A DNA stretch of 64,000 nt from Lineus longissimus (taxonomy: Eukaryota > Nemertea > Pilidiophora > Heteronemertea > Lineidae). Location of the stretch: positions 13,521,001 through 13,585,000 of the forward strand of contig NC_088326.1 in assembly GCF_910592395.1 (NCBI RefSeq). Reading direction: 5' to 3'. Made by a program: the position numbers and the translations under genes. Positions 1 to 14,100 of the stretch are shown here, piece by piece; within the stretch, counting starts at the first letter, position 1, and the number at the start of each line of letters is the position of its first letter. The notes beneath the pieces are model-generated. The model was not told the origin of the DNA. It searched no databases and saw nothing but the letters and a program-made list of their open reading frames with translations.

Positions 1-203
1 GTGAGGTCTCCACTCTCCATCCAGACCTACAGGTGGGACTGTCTAATTTAATCTGTTCTTAACAGAGGGCAGCACTGTTCAAGTCCTCCACTATACCTGT
101 AGTATTCAGCTGTGTGTGTGAAGTCTCCCCTCTCCATCCAGACCTACTGGTGGGACTGTCTAATTTAATCTGTTCTTAACAGAGGGCAGCACTGGTCAAG
201 TCC
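1..203. repeat. 117-bp tandem duplication, cut by the window edge
   Basis: Two copies of a segment beginning at 1 and 118 share long near-identical stretches, including the run around 'ccagacctac' followed by 'gtgggactgtctaattta'. The array may continue to the left of the window. It lies beyond the 3' end of the IRS gene. No coding potential is seen in it. Confidence 0.8.
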
Positions 204-2112
204 ACTTGTCCTCCCTTTATAGAGAGATACCTTGTCACAACCACACAGGTTTCATTGATCCGAGGTTGTCTTGGTCGATATAGCTGTGACTCTCACTGCC
301 TGTAGACCTGGCTGGGGTCATTATCACATCTTTGTGTCGTCATCTTAGGAGTTGTAATGTTTCTATCGGGTCACAGGATGCAAATCTGACGCATATCATA
401 TATCTAACTTGCCTTTGCCTTCAATGGGCCATGCTCGTCTCCACCGAGAGACGAGGTATCAGAAGGTGATCTTACTCACTCAGGCTGATGTCCTCAGGAC
501 AGAGTTCGCTCGTACAAGTTGAATTGTTGTCCACATCAATTTGACAGAACAAAGCAAGAAAATGAAGCCAAGCCATGATTTGCTAGATGTCCTTGTAAAT
601 TATATTTAAAAATCCATTTCAGAGTCAGTGCCACATACACTTACACTACACAACGTATAAATAATAAACAGTGGGACTGGTCGTCCGTCTTGGTAACAAT
701 TGAAAAGTCATTAAATTAAACACATGTGACCTTCCTTTCAAAGAGGTTTTTCATCCTCCCATTAGAAGCTGGTTTTGCAGCCCCCCCCTCCAGGTTTAAG
801 AATAACAGCAGGCCCATATGTAACCATCACTGCTACATTTGGGCCTCAAGACTTGCACAACACTATAATTGAAAGTGTTTATACAGAATACATTAGCTTT
901 ACATCATACGTACATGTCTAAACACTGCAATCACCCTATATACCAAACAAGATGGCTGCCTGCTATATATACACAGAATCCTCTGTACATGGGAGTACAG
1001 CTATACACAAAAATCTGTAAATGACATCATTTACAGTGATTTACATTATAAATAGTCACATATACTGTATATTTACCTCAATAATATTTACAGTCAGGTT
1101 TTTACAGTACATTCTATTCATATTTACAAATAATGCATTAGCCAATAGCGACTGGTTCGTGGATTCAGAGGGGAATTCACACATTTCTAATATGATACTG
1201 ACAAATTCACCATAAAATAGCACTTCAAAGTTTTTTATAGCCAACAATGAGATTTCAGGAGAAATAGCACACCTCGAGTCAACACCAGCGTCGGATCAAA
1301 GTTTCAGATGTTGTATGCATGCACATGGATGAGTTACCAAGGGGTAACCAAGGTCTACTCATCCATGCTCATGCGTAGCTGGAGACAACTGCTGATTCTG
1401 ACAGTAGGGTACATGTAGACCATATTACTCTTTTAGGAGGATGGTTCACTGGCACTCTTCCCCATTTGGAATAAGCTACAATCGAATTAGCATATTAAGA
1501 GCACATTTTGAATGAACACTGGTAGGGCTCTCTTCCAAACAGGATTTGTAGCGAAATTCAAAATATTTCATTAGACAAGTATGAAACTCACCTCTGAACC
1601 ACCATTTTGTGAAACCATGGTTATGATTAAACAATAGCACAGCTTCTAAAGCTTAACAACAGAAATGTTCATATTCACTAGCAGGTCAACTGCAATAGCA
1701 GCAGACTATAAATCACCCAAACTTTGGGATATTCAACCCTAATAAGGGTCAATAGAATTTAAAACAAAGTACATCAACTTTGTGACAGGAGTTGGTTTAA
1801 TTACAGCCTTGAACTCTAATAATATATGATAATAAGTCCAGACTGAAGTGAGTAAGGTTTTAAACAGGATGACAACTTGAACACATGAATCACTGTAAAC
1901 GTACTGATTTCATTGTTGGAGTAAAACTTGGTTGGAAACGTTCGTTCAAAAACATCAAAACAAATCTTCCAGAAATCAGGTAAAGCTGGGGCGTTCTCCC
2001 GATGAGATGCATGACAAGTCCATTTCAACACCAAATCCATGTATTACAAACTTCATTGAAGTGACTGACACCCACAAGAATAGCATCACTAAACATCGTT
2101 TATCCTAGAAAA
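204..2112. other. IRS 3' UTR and downstream sequence
   Basis: This stretch follows the IRS stop codon (minus strand) and holds no ORF that looks real. An ATTAAA hexamer on the minus strand at about 1797-1802 is a possible poly(A) signal. The rest is AT-rich with no recognised element. Confidence 0.5.
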
Positions 2113-5100
2113 TCAAAAAGGAGGTTTGGTGCTCTTGGATGGTTGGAGATTTGAACTTGAGGACTTTAGGCCTTCTGATTTCACAAAGTCTATCTGTGCA
2201 TACTGCAATGGTTTCCCATCAGATTCAGGTTTGGTGGGGCCAGCGGTGGCACGCAAATCTTCTGAGGAATCGAGATCTAATGCTGCGTAATTGAGTTTAT
2301 GTTCTTCACTGGTTGTTGATTGGTTTGAAATGGAGCGATTGAACTGAACTGGGTTTGACTTCTCAACAGGACTCAAGTCAGACAAGCTTCTGCGCTGCCC
2401 GGGAACGAATGCACTTGGACTCGTTTCACCTGGTTTGGAAGTTGCACCCTCCAAGGAAGATCTCTTAACTTTCAAATCCTCCACTTTTCTTGAGGGCAAG
2501 TCCTCGGGGAAGACACTTTGTACTTTTTCTAAAGGAGATCTTGGACATGGAATAGAGGGCATCGGGTAGTTTGAAATGTCTAATGGTGGAAGAGATGGTA
2601 GATGACTGACATCAGGTTTTACAGGTTCGGGTTTGTATAGACCAAATGGATCCAAACATTTTGACGGTACCTTTTTCTCTTCTCTGTTGACGGGCATCTT
2701 TGAGTCTGGTTTATTTATACTTTTAGAATCTGGTGTCACTGCCTCCGGTGATTGAGGTTTTGGAGTCACTGCCTCCGGTGATTGAGGTTTTGGAGTCACT
2801 GCCTCCGGTAATTGAGGTTTTGGTGTACAATCCGGAGGTTCCACACTCCTGACTTCGAATGAACTCCTTTGCGCTCCAGAATCCAATGTTTTCAAACCTG
2901 TCGAATCTGAGGGACTTTTTACAGAATCATAGTCTAGTTTCCGAGAAACCTTCTTCTCGGATTCACGCAGGCTTTGATCAAATTCTGGTTTGCGTATCAA
3001 CTGGAATGGATCAAAACAGCCACTGCTGTTGCTTCCAGTATCGCTGAAACGGGAGCTACTGTCCGTCTCCATGGTGCAGTAATCATCCGAGGAATCAACA
3101 GAGCTATGACTGCCAACACTCAGCGGTGACTTATTCCGCATGTGACTCGGCCCGTACGGTGACACAATCTTATCCATCATGGCTGCCGTGACAACAGTTG
3201 AGTTAGAAACGTCTTTTCCTGATGCTGTCAATAGATACGAATCACCACCAGTGCTTTCATCACGCCACGATTTTGATTTTTCACCAAAACCAAGCACCAT
3301 ACAATTCTCAGAAGAATCTGCAGAATATCCCCGCCGCATTTTCTGACTACTTGCGCCCTCTTTCCGCACTTTCATACTTCCTGATTTGCCCGGCGTCAAT
3401 GAGTGGTGAGCCCTGTTGCCCTGACCGCGTCCGTACTTATCCTCGACACCAAATGTCACACTCTCCCCTTCCAGAATTGGGCTTCGCCTAAGCGATGTTG
3501 GTGAGTGTCTCGGACCATAACTAACTTGATAAGACCCGGGCGACATTGCTAAATAATCCTCCCCCGCTGCTACATTAGCCACACCAGTTATCACTGGCGG
3601 TACTGGCATCGATTTCTGGGTAGCCGGTAATGCCATCATGTATTCATTGTCATCAGCATTGTCTTTAGCAGCACGCTTTGCCTTCTCTATCGAACCCTGT
3701 CTTTCATGTGAGATCTTTTTCAACGATTCCTGTGAGCCACGTTTAACACTTTCTGACGAGCTGTGATGCTTTGAATGCAATTCATGTGAGCCCATCTCCT
3801 GCGAGCTGGTCCGCGAGTCTTTCTTCAACTCCTGCGAGCTGTGTTTGGAGTCTGGTGTCCGCCGGTACGTCCTCTGTGCTTGACTATGAGAACTAGACCG
3901 AGGGCGGAAGTTCTGTCCCCAGCTTGATGTGCGCACACGAGCATAGTTACTCCCGTGACTCTCACTCGCCGTACGTGGACGATCAAACGACATCTCCATG
4001 AATAGTTCGCTATCTTCACGTGACGCACGGCGGGACAGACTCTTCTGCGACCCTGGACTCTGTGAGCCGACCGGAGAATGACTCTGACTCACAGATTTCT
4101 GATGTCCAGGAATCTTATCAGAGTTGAGATGGGGAGCACTGGAGCTTTTCTGTGAATCAGTCTTATTGAGTACAATACTTTCTAAATATGGTCGCGGTTT
4201 GAGTTTAAGGTCCGGTTTGCTTCCGACTGAGTAGGCCCGTTTTGGAAAGTCTTCGAGAGGTTCCTCAGATAGGTAGCTGTAGACTTTGTCCGGGCGTACA
4301 GCGAGACCGGACCCGCTCCGACTGTAGACATCCTGGCCTGCTGTCATCTCACAGTAGCCCTCTGGTGCTGGAAAGGAAAACTATGAATAATCAGACAGCT
4401 GAACAAATGACTTTGAAGGTCGACATCAAATAGACAGCACCGTACAGTGTTACGTCGGGCAACCAAGGAAGTCATCCTGGTACTCGCCTATATTATGGAT
4501 AGCAATATTACCAGCTAAGGTTTAAGAGGATGCGTCAATTTGTTTTTCCCATCAGGCAAGTTATTCTCTCGTTTTTGTTCAGAGACCACACAACATTCAA
4601 TGATACTGAAGCCATCAATGACCTACCTGTTCTCTCTCTGACGGTTGGCAGTGATTGGCTGACGGAACCCATGTCCACATACCCACAATCCTCCACTCCT
4701 GGTGCATCAACTGAAACGGCAATGAACGCTTTAATAAGAACAGCAGCCTTTACCGAGCAATTAGAGCAGACCTGAGTCTGTTTACATGTCTATTCTGCAT
4801 GTATCCTGAGAGGTACTGCCTGCTGGCAAGGGGCTACTCATTCAGCCCTCAACCTTGGGAGGACAAATGACCGCATTGCGTCAACTGGGATCTGAACCCA
4901 TCAGACAGACAATGATCCCGTGGCCAACATCATGCTCACTTTAGAAGTGGCAGAATGGGGGGAGGAACAAGACCAATCCCCGCAGCATATGTACGAAACT
5001 TAACTTCTTCGGCTAAATGATATTTTCAACTTTTCACAAAATTGATGATTTTGTGACTGTTACACAAGTCTGACCGTTCATACCTTGGTCTTTGCTATGA

Positions 5101-8100
5101 CCCGACCTTGACACGCTACTCAGCGAAGACTTGCTGCTACTAATGCTGCCAGCGCTCATGTCCACGTATTCAGATGCATCCTGGGAGGCTGCTGTGTTGG
5201 TGCCGGGTGCCATGTCCATGTAGGTGTCCGCTTGTTGGCGCTTGTCAAGGCTGGAGCATGACGTGGACGCTGAGCTACTGGAGCCACTACCACGGCTGTA
5301 TGACATGGTCAGGTAGTCCTCTGTACCCTCCTCTCTGATTGGGTAATCGGGGGTGAGAGACCGATTCAAACTGAAATATACAAGGAGAAGTAAGACTAAT
5401 GATGATCACAACAACCTTTTAGACTGTATCAACTTGATTACAAATTTAAAGCATCCGTCCATAAAACTGTCCAAGTGAAGGGATGGCTGTTAAAGATTGA
5501 TATAGATTGGCCACCTTGAGCCAGCGTGTTCATGGAAGGGTGCAGCGTACACAAGCAAATGTCCAAATCCTTGGTGACTTCTCCTGCTAGACTAGAGTAT
5601 CATGGAGTGGTGTTAGCGCTTACCCATGGTACGACCCAACAGGGCTAGCATCCATCTCATCAACAGATGCCCCACTCGCCGAGGTGCCGCGTGAACCAGT
5701 ACTGTCTGAGCGGTAACGATGACTGCCTTGCTGATCACCGTGGATACTTGATGTACTGCAAGAGGCAAGTGCATTCTTTATTGGAAGCATGTCATGTGAT
5801 GTGTCGTTTTCTACCTCAAGACAGCTCCTGACCACCAGGACATGGTGTGAGCATTTTGTTACAGAGAGAATACACCATAACCACGAGAGTTTCAAGCAGA
5901 AAGATAGATTCACGCTACGTGTAGAAAACAGTTTCTATCAGAAAGATAGATTCATGCTACATGTAGAAAACAGATCAACACAACATAAATACCATTTGCA
6001 GACCGATTACATTTTGGTTTTTGAAATAATTTTTTTGGCAATTTTTAATTTTTCAATTTAATTTGTGAAAACAAAACGCCTGAGAAACTTTGGTGGTTTA
6101 TTGCCTGATGAGTACCTGGAAAAAGGTGACGCGCCAGTCATTGATCCCGACCGCGTGTAGGTACTGGACGGTCTTGCCAAGCGACCGTCGGCCAGCTTTG
6201 GAGACAGATTCAATCTTGCTCGCGGACTGAAACACAACGTAGAACACTAAAGATCAGTTTAAAGTCTGCGTTATATATCCTGCCTGCGGGTAGAATTTTA
6301 GGCTCCACGGAGGGATGTAACAATGTCAAGAAAACTGGGTGTACTCTGAGCCATGCCCAGCCTCAAGTTAGAACGCACTTGATAGAAAGTGTTCATGTAT
6401 ATGGTTGATTTACAGCAGAGAGATAGGGTTGGATAGTCACATGCTACAACAGGACGGTGACAATGTCGATGAAAACATATTAGATCACCAGAAAAAATGC
6501 TCTATTTGAACAAGTTGAACAAGATGATTATCTTAATGGGATTATTCGTCACAAAATGCCCACTGTTATCAATACCAGGCTATTCAAGTAAAAACCTGAG
6601 GTCAGACAACACGTCCGCGGTGACCACTTGTTCCCTGGCAACCACTTGAAAAGGTCAACAGTCGCACTGGCGGTCGCTGTTGCACTTCAAATCCTCCCAA
6701 ACTGATGATAAGTTTCAATGATTTGCAAATAGAGCAAATGTACAAGATGCATGGCAGTAACAGGTCAAGTAGATCTGGAATACACTCAAGCAGATGTTTC
6801 AGCCAAACTTGCACCAAAATCTCACAGGTTATTGTGTGTCAATGCATTGTAATTGAGGTCTCTATAAATATTTGAGTCAACAGGCCACTTTAGGTTGATA
6901 ACCAATGTTGTAACCAGTCACATTATTATGTCCAGGTCAAGTTCGCATACAAAATAGCATAATTTATTGAATATTTTCCCGGAAATAGTTGTTTGTTTTT
7001 AAAAGCAGACGTCAGCGGGTTCAAACTGTTCACCCCTGGCCTTTTCAATGCCGGTTGTTGACAATTTCTATGAATTTCCTGGGTCGTTTCATGCTCAATC
7101 AAAACTGGCTTTATGTGATTGTTGTCTAAAATCCAAACATGTTTGGCAAGATTTCAGAGGCGAACATCACTTTCTGTTGGCTGAGATTGCCTAACTCTTC
7201 GTCTGTGGCCTTTTCAATGTTACTTGTTGACATTTTTCATGAATTTAACCGATCATTTCCAGCTCAACTGACACTTACGGCCTTTCAAACAAGATTAGGA
7301 GCACACATCCAATGTGATTCTCAGGACCAGCTCCTCATTCAACTTCTTACCAGCCTTACCAACTCAACACAATCTGATTTCTTGGAAATGCCTAGTTGAG
7401 ATGGAGTTGGGACAAAGCTTGAAATCTGAGATCAAACTTCATCTCCCTCATCTCTCTTGTTTGATAACAAACCGATGCCATTCATACCTGGACATGATCG
7501 CTGACTTCTGGCCCTCACTCATCGTACGCCCTCGCATCTGGTCTTGCTGATTCACGTTCTGGTTCTGGTACGGTGACGTACTCGCCGTACTGCTCCGCGT
7601 GTTCCCTGGTTTATTTTTATCGATCGCGCTCCGTGTCCTCGGCCGGAATGTGATTTGCTCCTGCGATGCCTTGGCCGCCTTCATAGCACTGAAACATGAC
7701 GATCGGTGGTGTAAATCAGCGTATTGGCTCATTCGATTAACTAACTTCCACCAGCCTGCCTTAGCCCCTGGTACCTTCATCCACCCGGAACTGGTATTCA
7801 CAATGAAGGATCCAGTCCCAAGTCTCATGCTTCAAAAGACATGTTTTGGGGATTATCTCAAGTCCAGTTTATCAGCTTTTCCTTGCACTTAACCTGACCA
7901 AATCTTCTGACACAGAATAAGACATATTTATTGTTCAGGCAATAAATATGATCAATTTTCTGGTAAATGCTCAAATCAGGAGTAGAACACCTGAGTAAGA
8001 ACCACAAGAATCTTATTGTAAAAGAGTACCGGACAAGGAAGTGTACCTCAATATCTCCTCATGCATCTGCTGGGCGATCAGGATGTCATCGACCTGCATC

Positions 8101-11100
8101 AACAGCTCCCCTGCCCCGATCGGTGACGACCGCCCGACCTCCAGCACGAAAAACTGTTCCGTGTGACCACACTTCCTTATCACATTTAGCTGCAATGGAA
8201 CCAATACTTGTGTAAAACCATCGTCTGTTGGTGAAGGAAACCGAGAATGAGCTGGGAGGTTTATAGTACGTGTGATGGTACAGTTTAAGACCGTCTGACT
8301 GGAAGAGTCCATACAGAGAAAATGGGGGTGGATTATACTAACCTGGAATGATAACTCTGGAACCTCACTGCTCATCTTCATTAAGCCAAGGAACTTATCC
8401 GACAGACAGAGCCGGTAGCGTCCAGTGATGCCTCGCTCGAGACCGAGACCACTGTTCTTCACGGTGACTTGCCAAACAAAGTCTGAAAAGAAACATGACC
8501 TCATAAGAGATGTATCCATGACGACGGCATTGTCTAGGACCTAAGGCATAACTCACTTGTGCTCACAAATCGTTTCCCTTCTCCCAACCAATGGTGTCAG
8601 TATTGGGCCAGCCACCACAACTGATGGACTCCACTCCACAGTGGACCTCGATGCCTTACAGTACCCAACCAAGTACAAGCAGACAAACATTCTGGACGGT
8701 GACTGATACCTCTCGCAGCTACATAGCACCCTCAGCCACGACAGTGGGAAGAGTGCTGGTTCCCACGCTAACTTACCAAACACGAGTCTTGAGGATGTAT
8801 CGCCTCCCCTAACTTACCAAACACGAGTCTTGAAGACGTCTCATCTCCATACTCCTCATTCTGTATGTCCGTGAGGGCCTGCAGCCACGCCTCTTGCTCT
8901 GCCAGACTCTCCATGACCAGTGAGAAGCAGTCATCCTTCGTATAAAGTGCGATCGCATATTTATGTTTCGTGTCCTGCTTCTTGCTGATGTTGAAACATG
9001 CCTTCAGTTCAATGCTACGGTTCACTTTGCTGTTGTTTTTGAATTTCTTCTCGGTGTCATAGTATTCGATGCGCGCTGGGCCCTGGCTGCTGCTTTGCCG
9101 AAGCACAAAAAACTTCTTTTTGTTTGTCTGAAAGACAATGAGCGATTAGATTAGGTGAGATGTTTTAGAAAGGATCTTAAGTAATAAGTGATGTGTTCTG
9201 TGATCTTCAGGTCAATATTTCAAAAGGGCAGATCGACTCTAAAAAGGTAAATGACTGGGTTAAAATTCTTATCTTTAAAAGCTGAGCGTATGAGGAATCT
9301 TCTTTTGCCACTCAAAATAATGAATGTTACTTTAGAGTCCTACTCATCCTACCCTAATCTTTACACAACCAGGGAACGCCCTCACTGGTGAATCAAAAAG
9401 ACAACTGTTGAAAGTTCTATTTTAAGTCAAATCTGGTTTGTGCCCAGCATAACTGAGTCATATCTGACCTTTCAGGTGGTTTTTTCATTACAATAGAATG
9501 GTTCACTTTGTTTTCACGTGTTTTTTGGGAAGCCAAAGTAGAGGTAAACAAGTTTTTATGAGGCGCAGTACCTGTCTAGTCGTCGAGCAGCAATATCAAT
9601 TATGCCTACGACAATCATCAATCATCGTGTATTATTGTCATGAGTTGACTGACAGCCCATGTCTAGTCTTATTGTACCAAGGCAGCGCACACCATGAATA
9701 ACACAAAAACAAACCATTCAGACTGCATTTGAGACACCTCATTTTGTCTGGCGGGTAGAGGGTTAAAGATCATCACAGGATATTGCCTCAATTGATTTCT
9801 TTAACCCAACAGTAACGTCTTCAACCGCGATCAGTTATCGGTGATGATCGGTTTATTTCGGTGAAACTCAGACCTGTTGAAATTTAAAGTTAAATTCCCA
9901 ATTTGGTATTTCTGTTTTTGTGTCAAGTCACACCTCCTCTGCTCCTTCCCACCCCCCCCCCCCCCCCCCCCCCCCCCACACACTCCCTGCTTACTGGCCT
10001 GTAATCTTCTCTATACTATGGGCACCGTGCCCCTCCCCTGCTCCACAACAGCATATAATCTAGCCGTCATAAATGGTTAACTGGTATTAAAGTACGACAA
10101 CAACATCCAACACATGTCTGTGAGTTGAAGTATGTGGAGATTGTGGCATTAACTTGTTTACCATCTCATAAAATGCCCTTGGCCTTGGCGAGCAGGCATT
10201 CCTGATTGTGTTGTGACGGCTGTTGATACAGGGGATTGGTGGGTTGGGGAGTGAGTCAAATGGGGCGCGGCATGGGTGGGGAGCCCCATTATCAGAGAGG
10301 TGTATCTCTTCTTCACAGCTTGATAAGCCTCCTGCCTCTCATCATATGTTCTTGACTACGAATATGTGAGGGTTAACACCATGGATTCCCATGCTTCTCT
10401 AGTTGTTGTTTTGCACTTTCCCCCTCTATGTTTACCATCTATTTATAGTAGCTATGCATGGCGTGAAATCGAATAATTCAACCATTTGCTACATTTACAC
10501 ACAGGTCAATGACCGGTCGGTAAACAGCTGGTGGCAGTATGAGATTTATTCAACCTGGGTCCAATGCCCTTTAGCTGGGATTAAACCTGTAATAGTTGCT
10601 CGACAAATCTATTGGGTAACATTACAATGAACAAGCTGGTGGAATGGCATGAGCCAGCCGTATGTATACCCCCCTGCCATATTCACATATCCCTTTCTCC
10701 TCTCCCCAACACCCACTGCCCCAGTACCTTCCAAGTTCAGTAGCTACTCAAGTGTGTGTGTGTGTGGGAAGGGGGGACTCGCGCCATCTTCTGAGATTAC
10801 TTCCAAGCAATATACGAAAGTACATGCTGGGGAAGTTGGGGAAGAGCATACTGAAATGAAGAACTCAAGGCCCCTGGCTGTCTTACTCAGGTTACTGTAA
10901 CAAAAATACCATCCAACAACAATAGTCATGTGGCCCCAAGACTGGTGAATAGATGACTTGTTCACACCACTAATAACCCCATGAACAGGTTGGTGACCCC
11001 AGATGCTTCACTGGTTCATGATCAGGTCACCGACAACCTGTTGTTATGTTAGACAACTGTAACAGTATTGATCTTGTATGCCTGTGGCTGTATCAATACA

Positions 11101-14100
11101 AGCTACAAATAGTTTTTATCATATTGAGATTTTGAGATGGTCCTGAGACTGAGTTTGACTAGGTTGGCAGCAAAATCTGTTTGGGTTTACAACCTCCATG
11201 ATCTGTCCAGGGGCTCATTTTCTTGTCAGGGCCAGTGTGGTGCTAAAATGGAAAAGATGACTTTGTCCGGTGCTGATCCTGGAGGGAACCACAATGTTCA
11301 TGATCTCTCTGTGCTAGATTAGCACTGAAGAGAGAAACAAGCCGAGGTTAGCAGCCAGTGAGAGTTTGGTTGTCCCGGCCGGGTGCCGGGTGAAATGCGA
11401 TAATACTCCTCATTAGGCTTTGCGTGTATTCTCTCAATATCAAAAAGTAAACCCTCTTTGGTGGTAAAAATATACGCCTTCTAGCAGCTCTGGTATTTAT
11501 TCCCAGGGCCAAACAAGCCACTTGATTTGTCGAGGAGCAGTTCACCTGGTTTACTGCCAGATGGCAGCACCAGTTGTTTACAGTAGACCGATGATGCCAC
11601 GGTGAGGTCACTCAAGTGGTTGGACATCACATCAACTGCTAAATTCCCTGGAAAAATAGCCATGTGTTTAGGTTTTTTTTGGGGCACATATTTAATAATA
11701 GTTGTTTCATCATTCACAGAAACCCTAATCCCATCTTAATTGATCATTATGACTATTTGATGGTCATCCCTCAGCGAACATCACTGGTCTTTCAATGTCA
11801 AACGTGTCAATAAATGGCAATGAGTCAATTTGGTGAATTCATTTGGTCAAAACTGGGATTTTGAATGACCAGTCCAAGAACCTGTTAAGAGTGTTAGGCC
11901 ACTAAACATGATTATAGATGTTTGCCGGAGATTATGGATGTCTACGTAGGATTATTTTCAGGCTGTTTTTCCACATATTATTCCAGGAATGAGGAAATGT
12001 CATGAATTAGGCCCCCCCCCCAAAAAGAAATTGCCAAATCTTTTGACATTTCCCCTGAAAGTGAAAGCAACTTCTAATTACTTTCCTGTTCACAATCAAA
12101 AAAGCCAACGAATGGAAGGGTATGATTTTGATCCCATTCAGAATTTGTTTTTACCGGATTCGTCAGCTCACAAATACTTTCTTGTTCGCCCACACAGAAT
12201 TATAATAAATAGGCCTGCCTTCAAGGCTAATCTTATGGTGTCACTGATCATTCATTCACAAAGTTTGTATTTAAAAGCAATAGGCTTTGTGTTTATTTTT
12301 GCATTGCCATATTGGAAATGTCACACTCAACATCAACAGGATGTGACTACTTAGAAGTTACTCAAGGAGATCAAGAACAAATCAGAACGGGCCAACTGAC
12401 TAAATCCTCAAATATGAACAATTTGTAAAACATTTGAAATCCATTCTTGTCCTCGTTATAGAGTGGGTGGGATGATAGTTGGTGAGGAGGCTCTGCATCT
12501 GGTGTGCGAAGGAGAGTGAACACAGCCTCATCAGTCAGGGCTCAAGTCAATGCACAAGAACTCTGACAAACTTCACACAAACCCCTCAGTGCACCATGTT
12601 TAACAAGCACATATCGGGGCATAAAACAGGCAATAATGTTGTTTTCAAGAATTAAGGTGGTTGAGATTCTATAACTTTGAATTCATCAAACGCCAACTGT
12701 GTTAACTGAACCTACACCAGAGACTTTTGATTTACCCCCCCCCCCTTCCCCATTGGCTCTTGGGCAATTATATGAGGTGGGCTCCCTCCCCCTCCCCTCA
12801 CCCCTCTGATTGGCTCTGGGCAATTATATGAGGTGGGCTCCCTCCCCTCCCCCCACCCCTCTGATTGGCTCTGGGCAATTATATGAGGTGGGCTCCCTCC
12901 CCCTCCCCTCACCCCTCTGATTGGCTCTGGGCAATTATATGAGGTGGGCTCCCTCCCCTCCCCTCACCCCTCTGATTGGCTCTGGGCAATTATATCAGGT
13001 GGGCTCCCTCCCCTCCCCTCACCCCTCTGATTGGCTCTGGGCAATTATATGAGGTGGGCTCCCTCCCCCTCCCCTCACCCCTCTGATTGGCTCTGGGCAA
13101 TTATATCAGGTGGGCTCCCTCCCCTCCCCTCACCCCTCTGATTGGCTCTGGGCAATTATATGAGGTGGGCTCCCTCCCCCTCCCCTCACCCCTCTGATTG
13201 GCTCTGGGCAATTATATCAGGTGGGCTCCCTCCCCCTCCCCTCACCCCTCTGATTGGCTCTGGGCAATTATATCAGGTGGGCTCCCTCCCCCTCCCCTCA
13301 CCCCTCTGATTGGCTCTGGGCAATTATATCAGGTGGGCTCAGGATCAACAACATGACATTCCCAGCATCTAATTCTCAATAACATGAGTCATCCTCTCTC
13401 GTGCTCAAAAACCTGTTATTGTTGATCAGCAAACAACAGGAAGGACACATGAAATAGGAGTGCTGATTCATAAAATGTCTATTGTTTCTGTCGAGGTGTA
13501 GAGAGGTGCAGAGAGGGGTAGGACTGGAATTTATCGGGAAGCAAGAAAGCAGGTGTTGAAGGCCCAGAGCAAATATGCTGAAACTCAAGAAAAATATGAG
13601 CTATGAGCTAAATACGAGTTGTGATTAAGACTACAAGTGACCAGGTGGGGCTGAAATTCATTTTATACTCTGCCTTCTGCTTACCATTTGGTGTATCAGT
13701 GACAAACATATTCCCACATTTTTTAATCAAGATCATTGAGCAAAATACTATGCCATGAAGTGGCACCCCATGTAAATAAAGTCTTTATTCAGCCATGACC
13801 GAGTGCCAGCCAATCCAGAGAGAATGCACTCACAATTCAATCTGACTTGTTATGTCTGGGGAAAACAAAGAGTGTACATCATGACTCGACTGGCTTCAAA
13901 ATATTTACCCATCTGGTGGAAAGCAGGGATGACATTACTATTATGTTTAACTTCTTTACTTGTAAGATTAATGAGTCAACGCTAAATTAGAAATTAACAG
14001 AGGTTGCAATTCCACAAAAATAGATCAGATGGAATTTGAAAAATCTAAATCTCTGAAGTGAAGAGCTGGACATCCGACCACATGTCGCATGCACTGTTGT

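Noticed and set aside
12712-12912. ORF of Gly/Pro-rich repeats on the minus strand
   Set aside because: It is a translation of the IRS intron 1 minisatellite; the frame breaks as the C-run length varies.
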